A stretch of 6,864 nt of DNA, taken from NCBI RefSeq assembly GCF_946221465.1, contig NZ_CAMJVP010000181.1:1-6864 (forward strand), in the 5' to 3' direction. Under the pieces are notes generated by a model. It was not told the DNA's origin, did no database searches, and worked only from the letters and a program-made list of their open reading frames with translations. Position 1 is the first letter of the stretch; every line of letters starts with the position of its first letter. Below are positions 1 through 5,078 of the stretch, piece by piece. The stretch is from an uncultured Aeromicrobium sp. GTDB lineage: Bacteria > Actinomycetota > Actinomycetes > Propionibacteriales > Nocardioidaceae. Made by a program: the position numbers and the translations under genes.

Positions 1-32
1 TCTGGACGTCGTCCCCTGGGACGACGTCCAGA
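1..32. repeat. Perfect inverted repeat, 15-bp arms, at window edge
   Basis: Bases 1-15 are the exact reverse complement of 18-32, leaving two unpaired central bases (16-17). The repeat lies inside rmlD and encodes part of LDVVPWDDVQ, which reads as plausible RmlD sequence. It may be a coding coincidence of Asp-Val-Val codons, a hairpin in the message, or a fold-back artefact at a contig edge. Confidence 0.85.
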
Positions 33-655
33 CGATCATCAATGCGGCGGCGTACACGAACGTCGACGCCGCCGAGACGCCCGAGGGCCGGCGCGAGGCA
101 TGGGCAGTCAACGTCACCGGCGTGGCCGCGTTGGCGCGCATCGCGATCGAGAAGGGCCTCACCCTCGTCAACGTCTCCAGCGACTACGTCTTCGACGGCA
201 CGGTCGAGGAGCACCCGCTCGACGAGCCCCTCTCCCCGCTCGGCGTCTACGGTCAGACCAAGGCCGCCGGCGAGGCGGTGACATCCACGGTGCCGCGCCA
301 CTACATCGTGCGGACGAGCTGGGTCATCGGCGAGGGCAAGAACTTCGTGGACACGATGCGCCGGCTCGCGCGCGACGGCGTCAACCCCTCGGTCGTCGAC
401 GACCAGATCGGCCGGCTCACCCACGCCGACGAGCTCGCCGCCGGCATCCTCCGCCTGCTGCAGGTCTCGGCGCCGTACGGCGTGCACCACGTGACCGGTG
501 GCGGCGATCCGAAGTCCTGGGCCGACATCGCGCGTGAGGTGTTCGCCGAGGAAGGCCGCGATCCGGCCGACGTGACCGGGGTCAGCACCGAGGAATACGC
601 CGCCGGCAAGCTGACCGCCCCGCGGCCACGCCACTCGACGCTCGCGCAGGGCTGA
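2..655 (+). CDS. rmlD: dTDP-4-dehydrorhamnose reductase (RmlD), 5' end outside window
   Basis: This is an NADPH-dependent short-chain dehydrogenase-type enzyme that reduces dTDP-4-keto-rhamnose to dTDP-L-rhamnose in the cytoplasm; in actinobacteria the product feeds cell-wall and surface polysaccharide synthesis. The 217 visible residues include the family landmarks INAAAYTNVDAAE (visible residues 13-25), SSDYVFDG (59-66) with the active-site Ser/Thr region, and the catalytic YxxxK as YGQTK (Y83, K87). The N-terminal GxxGxxG nucleotide-binding loop lies upstream of the window. Many actinobacteria carry an RmlC-RmlD fusion; whether this is one cannot be seen. The protein stops just after RPRHSTL (208-214), where relatives usually continue for another 20-30 residues, so the C-terminus looks short. 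No frameshifted continuation is evident in the other two frames. The call is firm; intactness is not. Confidence 0.93.
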   Translation: MDVVPWDDVQTIINAAAYTNVDAAETPEGRREAWAVNVTGVAALARIAIEKGLTLVNVSSDYVFDGTVEEHPLDEPLSPLGVYGQTKAAGEAVTSTVPRHYIVRTSWVIGEGKNFVDTMRRLARDGVNPSVVDDQIGRLTHADELAAGILRLLQVSAPYGVHHVTGGGDPKSWADIAREVFAEEGRDPADVTGVSTEEYAAGKLTAPRPRHSTLAQG

Positions 656-683
656 TCAGCCGAAGGAACGCACCGCACCCGGA

Positions 684-689
684 TAGACT
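684..689 (+). promoter_or_regulatory. Candidate -10 box (TAGACT) for the OhrR-like gene
   Basis: TAGACT fits the actinobacterial TANNNT -10 pattern and ends 6 nt before the GTG start at 696. A transcript from it would start at or next to the start codon. No Shine-Dalgarno sequence sits at a normal distance from the GTG, which agrees with a leaderless message. No good -35 hexamer is visible. Confidence 0.4.
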
Positions 690-695
690 CGCCCG

Positions 696-1139
696 GTGGC
701 CGACGTTTCCGATCCACTCGCGCTCGAAGCCCAGGTGTGCTTCGGCCTCGCTGTCGCCTCACGCAGCGTCGTCGCTGCCTACAGATCCGTCCTCGAACCG
801 CTCGGGCTGACGCATCCGCAGTACCTGGTGATGCTCGCGCTGTGGCAGCACGACCGGCTCGGGCTGACCGAACTCAGCAGCACCCTCGCCCTCGATCCGG
901 GCACGGTCTCGCCACTGGTCAAACGTCTCGAGCAGCACGGCTACATCAAGCGGCGGCGATCCGAGCACGATGCCCGGGCCCTCGCCATCACCCTGACGGC
1001 GAAGGGCCACGCGCTGCGGGAGCAGGCGCTGGGCGTACCGTCGATGATGCTGGAGCGACTCGGCATGTCGTCCGATGAACTCGACAACCTCAACGCCGTG
1101 CTGCACGCCATCACCGAGGCAGCCCGCCGCGGCGTCTGA
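696..1139 (+). CDS. MarR-family regulator, one-cysteine OhrR type
   Basis: This 147-residue protein is a dimeric winged-helix DNA-binding repressor. Its closest recognisable family is OhrR, which senses organic hydroperoxides through one reactive cysteine. From memory of the Bacillus subtilis OhrR sequence, the register matches without gaps: the only cysteine is Cys15 in QVCFGL, Tyr29 is kept, and LGLTHPQYLVMLALW follows the family pattern. The helix-turn-helix is around residues 57-84 (TELSSTLALDPGTVSPLVKRLEQHGYI), and the wing carries the conserved DxR (D92, R94). Two of the three tyrosines that contact Cys15 in B. subtilis are changed (position 19 is Ala, position 40 is His). No ohr peroxidase gene lies in the window. 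The GTG start gives exact N-terminal register with OhrR. The gene converges on the small membrane-protein gene with an 11-bp gap. Confidence 0.88.
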   Translation: MADVSDPLALEAQVCFGLAVASRSVVAAYRSVLEPLGLTHPQYLVMLALWQHDRLGLTELSSTLALDPGTVSPLVKRLEQHGYIKRRRSEHDARALAITLTAKGHALREQALGVPSMMLERLGMSSDELDNLNAVLHAITEAARRGV

Positions 1140-1150
1140 CCGCCTTCTCC

Positions 1151-1483
1151 TCAGTGGAGCGTGAAAGGGGCCCACCAGGTGAGGTAGATGCCGACAACGG
1201 CGGGTAGCAGACCGATGGCGAACCAGATGACCGAGAACGGTGATCGCCCGAGAATCGCCCGGGTGACGGCGGCGGTCAGCATGCCGGACAACGCCGTCAG
1301 CAGCAGCATGAGAACCGCGTCAGCGTTCCTGCCGTCCTCAGCAACGTACTGCGCGAGCAGTGGCAGCGCGACGACCGCGTGAACGGCGATCGCCAGGAAG
1401 CCGACGGCGGTGACCCGGCGACGGACTCGGTCGAGCGATGCCAACTCGTCGGTGACGGACGCCTTGACGCGGTCCTCGGCCAT
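1151..1483 (-). CDS. Small three-helix membrane protein, unknown function
   Basis: I do not recognise a family for this 110-residue protein. It has a charged cytoplasmic-like N-terminus (residues 1-23, MAEDRVKAS to DRVRRR), then three hydrophobic segments at about 24-45, 55-77 and 82-104, ending WWAPFTLH. It has no signal-peptide cleavage pattern and no cysteine. An upstream ATG would add 13 residues (start 1522), but the ATG at 1483 is preferred because a clear AGGAAGG lies just upstream. The gene follows the esterase-like gene on the same strand, 56 bp after its stop. It may be cotranscribed with it or have its own promoter (candidate -10 at 1522-1527). That it is a real gene rests on the RBS, strong hydrophobic periodicity and snug fit between neighbours. 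Confidence 0.78.
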   Translation of the reverse strand: MAEDRVKASVTDELASLDRVRRRVTAVGFLAIAVHAVVALPLLAQYVAEDGRNADAVLMLLLTALSGMLTAAVTRAILGRSPFSVIWFAIGLLPAVVGIYLTWWAPFTLH

Positions 1484-1487
1484 ACTG

Positions 1488-1494
1488 CCTTCCT
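1488..1494 (-). promoter_or_regulatory. Ribosome-binding site AGGAAGG that sets the start at 1483
   Basis: On the minus strand AGGAAGG is followed by CAGT and then ATG, a usable spacing. The upstream in-frame ATG at 1522 has no comparable site, so this element decides the start of the small membrane protein. Confidence 0.7.
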
Positions 1495-1521
1495 CAGGGT
1501 CGACTGATACTGAGGGTACCA

Positions 1522-1527
1522 ATTATC
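1522..1527 (-). promoter_or_regulatory. Candidate -10 box GATAAT
   Basis: GATAAT on the minus strand matches the -10 consensus in five of six positions and stands out in high-GC sequence. A start about 7 nt downstream, near 1515, would give a short leader containing the AGGAAGG site. No convincing -35 is seen, so an internal promoter for the small membrane protein is only possible. Confidence 0.35.
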
Positions 1528-1539
1528 GACCACCGGACC

Positions 1540-2538
1540 TCAGCGGCCGGTCACCTCGGCGAGGAAGTCATCACTCTCGGTCAGCACCTGCTGCGCCTGC
1601 GGGTCCGACACGTCGAACTGGAACTCATGGTTGAGTCCCTCGGCCCAGTAGGTCTCCACCTCGACCCCGAGCTCGGTCAGCTTCTTCGCGAACTCCTTGC
1701 CCTGGGCGGTGAGCGGATCCTCCTCGCCACCGGTCACGAGCGTGGGCGGGAAGCCCTCGGTCAGGTGATCGGTCACGGAGGCCTGCTCCACGCGCGGATC
1801 GTCGAAGTCCTTCGTGCCAAGGTAGGCCCACCCGACGGTACGCACGAACCAGCCCATCAGGCCCGACGCCTGGAGCGCACTGCCCGGGTCGTAGGGACCA
1901 CTGTGCAGCAACGCGCCCACGACCCGGTCCGCGGCGACCGTCGGCTCCACACCCACCTCCCGGGCATAGTCCGCATCGGCGAGCATGGCGAGATACTGTG
2001 CTGCGATCTGCGCCCCTGCCGAATCTCCGGCGAGCACCAGGCGGTCGGTGTCCAGACCGAGAGCGGCGGCGTTCTCCTCCAGCCAGACGATGGCCTTGTC
2101 GGTCTGCTCGAGTGGCACCGGGTAGTGCGTATCCGGACCGAGCGAGTAGTCGATGCCCACCGCGGCATACCCTTTCGCAGCGAGCAGCTGCAGATAGGGC
2201 GCGATGCCTTCCTTGTCCCCGCCGATCCAACCGCCGCCGTGGACCCAGACGATGACCGGCAACGGCCCGGAGCCTCGATCACGCGGGAACCAGACGTCGA
2301 GGGTCTCGTCGTCGCCGTCACCATAAGCCAGGTCGGTGCGACCGTCGACCTCCTCGTCGGTCTCGGGTGCGTCATCGTCGTCGACCTCGCCCACCGATGA
2401 CAGGCGGAACAGCAGATCGATCGCGATGACACCCGGCCGTGGGCTGAACTGTGCCCAGATGACGATGCCGACGACCAGCGCCAGCACGACGATCAGGAGC
2501 CTGAGGGCCCAGCGCCCCGCGACACGTAGCCCGCTCAT
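1540..2538 (-). CDS. Membrane-anchored alpha/beta hydrolase (HSL-type esterase/lipase)
   Basis: This 332-residue protein is a serine esterase or lipase of the hormone-sensitive-lipase group (alpha/beta-hydrolase fold 3). An N-terminal hydrophobic segment at about residues 12-31 follows positive charges and probably anchors the enzyme in the membrane, with the catalytic domain outside. An acidic stretch (51-66, with DDDD) links anchor and domain. The oxyanion motif is HGGGW (H100-G103), the nucleophile elbow GDSAG (Ser173), the likely acid Asp274 in GGEEDPL, and the histidine His304 in GLNHEF, so the triad looks complete. The substrate cannot be told from sequence. The start lacks a Shine-Dalgarno site, but a TANNNT box lies 8 nt upstream. 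The start ATG overlaps, as ATGA, the stop of an open frame running from the dehydrogenase region; this may be chance. Confidence 0.93.
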   Translation of the reverse strand: MSGLRVAGRWALRLLIVVLALVVGIVIWAQFSPRPGVIAIDLLFRLSSVGEVDDDDAPETDEEVDGRTDLAYGDGDDETLDVWFPRDRGSGPLPVIVWVHGGGWIGGDKEGIAPYLQLLAAKGYAAVGIDYSLGPDTHYPVPLEQTDKAIVWLEENAAALGLDTDRLVLAGDSAGAQIAAQYLAMLADADYAREVGVEPTVAADRVVGALLHSGPYDPGSALQASGLMGWFVRTVGWAYLGTKDFDDPRVEQASVTDHLTEGFPPTLVTGGEEDPLTAQGKEFAKKLTELGVEVETYWAEGLNHEFQFDVSDPQAQQVLTESDDFLAEVTGR

Positions 2539-2546
2539 GGTTGGTG

Positions 2547-2552
2547 AGCATA
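2547..2552 (-). promoter_or_regulatory. Candidate -10 box (TATGCT) for the HSL-type hydrolase
   Basis: TATGCT on the minus strand fits TANNNT and ends 8 nt before the ATG at 2538. It could drive a nearly leaderless transcript, which would explain the missing Shine-Dalgarno site. No clear -35 is present. The 115-bp gap to the dehydrogenase gene shows no convincing terminator. Confidence 0.35.
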
Positions 2553-2653
2553 GCCCTTTGCGCCGGCTGCCCGTCCGTCGCCGGGTCTGCGCATGGTGAA
2601 GGACAATCTGGACTCAGTCCTGCGTTCGAGTTCGTCGGCGATCTGCTGAGGGG

Positions 2654-3796
2654 TCAGAGTCCCAGACCGCGTCCGATGATCTCCTTCATGATCTCGGTCG
2701 TGCCGCCGTAGATCGTCTGGATGCGCGAGTCCAGGAATGCCTTCGAGATCGGATACTCCGCCATGTAGCCGTAGCCGCCGTGCAGTTGCAGGCAGCGGTC
2801 GGCCGTCTTGGTCTGCAGCTCGGTGGTCCACCACTTGCCCATCGCCGCGTCCTCGACCGTGAGCTTGCCGGCGTTGAGCAGTTCGATCGAACGGTCGACG
2901 AAGACCTGAGCGATCTGCTGCTCGGTCTCGAGCTCGGCCATGAGGAAGCGCGTGTTCTGGAACTTGCCGACGGGGCGGCCGAACGCCTCCCGGTTCTTGA
3001 CGTAGTCCAAGGTCATGTCGAGCATCGCCCGGCACGCAGCGGCGGCCACCACGGAGATCGTCAACCGTTCCTGCGGCAGCTTCTCCATGAGGTAGATGAA
3101 ACCGTGGCCCTCCTGGCCGAGCAGGTTCTCGCGCGGGACGCGCACGTTGTCGAAGAACAGTTCGGCCGTGTCCTGCGCCTTGAGGCCGATCTTGTCGAGA
3201 TTGCGGCCCCGTTCGAAGCCCTCCATCCCCCGCTCGACGGCGATGAGCGAGACGCCCATGGCGCCGGCGTCGGGGTCGGTCTTGCACGCGACGAGGACGA
3301 GGTCGGCGAGGATGCCGTTGGAGATGAACGTCTTCGAGCCGTTGAGCACGTAGTGGTCGCCGTCGAGCGTCGCGGTGGTCCTGATGCCCTGGAGGTCCGA
3401 GCCGGCGACCGGTTCGGACATCGCGATGGCAGTGATGAGCTCACCGCTGCAGAATCCGGCGAGCCAGCGCTTCTTCTGCTCCTCGCTCGCGTAGCTGAGC
3501 AGGTACGCGGAGACGAGATCGGTGTGCAGCGCGAAGCCGACACCGCTCGCGCCGATCCGCGTCAGCTCCTCCTGCAGGACCGCGTTGTAGCGGAAGTCGC
3601 GCACGCCCGCGCCACCGTACTCCTCGGGCATCATGAAGCCCAGCAGCCCGAGCTCGCCGGCTTTGAGCCACAGCTCGCGCGGCACGATCGAGTCGGCCTC
3701 CCACTGCGCGTGGTACGGGGCGATCTCCTTGGCGCAGAAGGCCCGGACCGTGGCGCGGAAGTCGTCGTGCTCGGCTTCGAAGATGGTGCGTTCCAT
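2654..3796 (-). CDS. Acyl-CoA dehydrogenase, long-chain/branched-chain (LCAD-like) type
   Basis: This 380-residue FAD flavoprotein should introduce the alpha,beta double bond of acyl-CoAs, the first oxidation of beta-oxidation, passing electrons to ETF. It is full length. Signature 1 is AMSEPVAGSDLQG (125-137), and signature 2 runs through QLHGGYGYMAEYP (337-349). The medium- and short-chain enzymes have their catalytic glutamate in a YEGT motif; here that motif is YGGT (Gly364). As in mammalian LCAD, which also has YGGT, the base is most likely Glu243 in KLPQERL. LCAD and isovaleryl-CoA dehydrogenase, which use this alternative position, take long or branched acyl chains. The gene starts 9 bp after the racemase stop, and its RBS overlaps that stop codon, so the two are almost certainly cotranscribed. 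The exact substrate is inference, a 2-methyl-branched acyl-CoA being likely. Confidence 0.95.
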   Translation of the reverse strand: MERTIFEAEHDDFRATVRAFCAKEIAPYHAQWEADSIVPRELWLKAGELGLLGFMMPEEYGGAGVRDFRYNAVLQEELTRIGASGVGFALHTDLVSAYLLSYASEEQKKRWLAGFCSGELITAIAMSEPVAGSDLQGIRTTATLDGDHYVLNGSKTFISNGILADLVLVACKTDPDAGAMGVSLIAVERGMEGFERGRNLDKIGLKAQDTAELFFDNVRVPRENLLGQEGHGFIYLMEKLPQERLTISVVAAAACRAMLDMTLDYVKNREAFGRPVGKFQNTRFLMAELETEQQIAQVFVDRSIELLNAGKLTVEDAAMGKWWTTELQTKTADRCLQLHGGYGYMAEYPISKAFLDSRIQTIYGGTTEIMKEIIGRGLGL

Positions 3797-3802
3797 GGGG
3801 TG

Positions 3803-3808
3803 TCCTCA
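3803..3808 (-). promoter_or_regulatory. Ribosome-binding site overlapping the racemase stop (TGAGGA)
   Basis: On the minus strand the racemase stop TGA is part of TGAGGACACCCC followed by ATG. The GAGGA core sits 6 nt or so before the dehydrogenase start, so translation of the two genes is probably coupled. Confidence 0.7.
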
Positions 3809-4972
3809 GTCCTGGACGGCAATGCCGTCGGCGATCAGCTCGTCAACGTCGTCGATGCCCCACGCGGCGAGCGCCTCGCGCGTGTCGGCCCCAGGCCGCG
3901 ACGGGGGCGTGGTCAAGGTGGCCGGCGTGGCGGAGAACCGCGGAGCCGGCGCGGGTTGCAGAATCCCCTCGTGCTCCACATAGGTGCCACGCGCCGCATT
4001 GTGAGGATGCTGCGGCGCCTCATGGAGCGGCAGCACAGGCGCGACGCAGGCGTCGGTGGGCGCGAAGATCTCCGCCCACTCGGCCTGGGTCTTACCGGCG
4101 AACGCAGTCGCCAGACGCTCCCGCAGAGCGCCCCACTGCGCGATATCGTCGCGATCGGGGAGGTCGGTCACGCCATGCTCGGCGAGCGTCTCCTTCAACG
4201 CGGCCCAGAACTGCGGCTCGAGAGCGCCGACGCTCATCCAGCGACCGTCCGACGTCTCATACACGTCGTAGAAGGGGGCACCTGTGTCCAGCAGGTTGGT
4301 GCCCCGGCGGGTGCTCCACGCCCCGGCCTGCTGCATCGAGACGATCATCGACAGCAGATGCGCGACACCGTCGGTGATCGCCGCGTCGACGACCTGGCCC
4401 TCGCCCGTTCTCCGCGCGTGGGTGAGGGCCGCCAGCACACCGGCGACGAGATAGAGGGCGCCGCCCCCGAAGTCGCCGAGCAGGTTGATCGGAACCTGAG
4501 GCGGACCGTCGGCGCGGCCGATCGGGTCGAGCCCCCCGGCGACCGCGATGTAGTTGATGTCGTGCCCGGCGGTGCCTGCGAGCGGACCGCCCTGTCCCCA
4601 GCCGGTCATCCGCCCGTAGACGAGCCGCGGATGGCGCGCGTGGCAGTCCTGCGGTCCGACGCCGAGTCGCTCGGCGACGCCGGGCCGGAATCCCTCGACG
4701 AGGATGTCGGCCTGCTCGACGAGCCGAAGCACCGTTTCACGGCCACGCTCGGACTTCAGATCGAGGGCGACGCTCGCACGGCCGCGACCGAGGATGTCGC
4801 GCTCAGGCGGCACGACCTGCAAGGCGGCACCGCCGGGCCTGTCGACCCGGATGACCTCGGCGCCGAGATCGGCCAGCATCATCGCGGCGAACGGGCCCGG
4901 GCCGATGCCCGCGAGTTCCACGACGCGCACGTCGCGCAGCGGGCCAGAAGGTGTGGTCGCAGTCACGGTCAC
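3806..4972 (-). CDS. mcr: Alpha-methylacyl-CoA racemase (CaiB/BaiF family III)
   Basis: This 388-residue enzyme belongs to the family III CoA-transferase fold and closely resembles Mycobacterium tuberculosis Mcr. It should interconvert 2R- and 2S-methylacyl-CoAs so that branched fatty acids and sterol or isoprenoid side chains can enter beta-oxidation. The N-terminus VRVVELAGIGPGPFAAMMLADLGAEVIRVDRP is strongly Mcr-like. The catalytic residues known in Mcr (His126, Asp156, Glu241) appear at a constant offset of 11: His137 in GHDINY, Asp167 in GDFGG and Glu252 in GALEPQF. Racemase rather than CoA transferase is supported because all three are kept. The GTG at 4972 is taken as the start; a second GTG two codons later is possible. 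No Shine-Dalgarno site is seen. The gene leads an operon with the dehydrogenase and diverges from the hydrolase across a palindrome-rich region. Confidence 0.94.
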   Translation of the reverse strand: MTVTATTPSGPLRDVRVVELAGIGPGPFAAMMLADLGAEVIRVDRPGGAALQVVPPERDILGRGRASVALDLKSERGRETVLRLVEQADILVEGFRPGVAERLGVGPQDCHARHPRLVYGRMTGWGQGGPLAGTAGHDINYIAVAGGLDPIGRADGPPQVPINLLGDFGGGALYLVAGVLAALTHARRTGEGQVVDAAITDGVAHLLSMIVSMQQAGAWSTRRGTNLLDTGAPFYDVYETSDGRWMSVGALEPQFWAALKETLAEHGVTDLPDRDDIAQWGALRERLATAFAGKTQAEWAEIFAPTDACVAPVLPLHEAPQHPHNAARGTYVEHEGILQPAPAPRFSATPATLTTPPSRPGADTREALAAWGIDDVDELIADGIAVQD

Positions 4973-4976
4973 GATA

Positions 4977-4995
4977 GTGACAGTAACACTGTCAC
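4977..4995. promoter_or_regulatory. Operator-like palindrome 1 (GTGACAGT-3-ACTGTCAC)
   Basis: Two exact 8-bp arms, GTGACAGT and ACTGTCAC, flank three bases. The size and symmetry fit a dimeric repressor site of the TetR or GntR type. It covers the candidate leftward -10 box at 4980-4985 and lies 5 bp from the racemase start codon, so binding would block racemase transcription. Further GTGAC repeats occur on the minus strand within the first racemase codons (4962-4972). Confidence 0.72.
4980..4985 (-). promoter_or_regulatory. Candidate leftward -10 box (TACTGT) for the racemase operon
   Basis: TACTGT on the minus strand fits TANNNT. Seventeen bases upstream is GCGACT (5003-5008), which keeps the GAC core of a -35 element. 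Seven bases separate the box from the GTG at 4972, so the transcript could be leaderless, in line with the absence of a Shine-Dalgarno site. Confidence 0.45.
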
Positions 4996-5016
4996 AGTCG
5001 CAAGTCGCCTGGACGC

Positions 5017-5045
5017 GTGACAGCTGCAGTGCGCCATGTCACACT
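5017..5045 (+). promoter_or_regulatory. Candidate rightward promoter for hydrolase/flavoprotein operon
   Basis: GTGACA (5017-5022) resembles a -35 TTGACA in five of six bases and is followed, after exactly 17 bp, by CACACT (5040-5045), a weak -10. Transcription would begin near 5052, leaving a leader that holds the AAGGAG site. The -35 is also one of the GTGACA half-sites and the -10 lies in palindrome 2, so regulator binding and promoter use would compete. The -10 match is poor. Confidence 0.33.
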
Positions 5046-5057
5046 GCCAGTGTCACA
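5037..5057. promoter_or_regulatory. Operator-like palindrome 2 (10-bp arms, one mismatch)
   Basis: Arms 5037-5046 (TGTCACACTG) and 5048-5057 (CAGTGTCACA) are reverse complements at nine of ten positions around a single central base; the inner ACACTG/CAGTGT arms are perfect. It shares the GTGACA/TGTCAC words of palindrome 1. The two centres are 61 bp apart, close to six helical turns. It lies between the candidate rightward -10 and the RBS of the hydrolase gene. Confidence 0.7.
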
Positions 5058-5067
5058 CCGGCCTGGC

Positions 5068-5073
5068 AAGGAG
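5068..5073 (+). promoter_or_regulatory. Ribosome-binding site AAGGAG that sets the start at 5079
   Basis: AAGGAG is followed by CGACC and then ATG at 5079, a textbook spacing. The reading frame stays open far upstream (to 4704, antisense to the racemase gene), but this site and the start of family similarity at MLPKLAYSRSG fix the true start. Confidence 0.85.
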
Positions 5074-5078
5074 CGACC

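Noticed and set aside
1140..1160. Possible bidirectional terminator between the convergent OhrR-like and membrane-protein genes (CTCC-TCAGT-GGAG)
   Set aside because: The stem has only four pairs and no T-run on either side, too weak to call a terminator.
1627..2400. A 257-codon open frame on the + strand, antisense to the HSL-type hydrolase
   Set aside because: It mirrors the codon structure of the hydrolase gene, has no motif or suitable RBS, and the opposite strand has a full catalytic triad.
2535..3287. A 250-codon minus-strand frame running through the dehydrogenase gene into the gap
   Set aside because: Most of it is the dehydrogenase read in another frame (Arg/Gly-rich product). Only the gap portion was kept, as a low-interest finding.
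2780..5020. A 746-codon open frame on the + strand, antisense to the dehydrogenase and racemase genes
   Set aside because: Its product is Arg/Ala/Gly/His-rich with no recognisable motif. It lies opposite two genes with complete catalytic motifs. Long antisense frames are expected in high-GC coding DNA.
4704..5078. Upstream in-frame extension of the cytoplasmic hydrolase
   Set aside because: It is antisense to the racemase N-terminus and has no relation to alpha/beta hydrolases. The AAGGAG site and the start of similarity place the true start at 5079.
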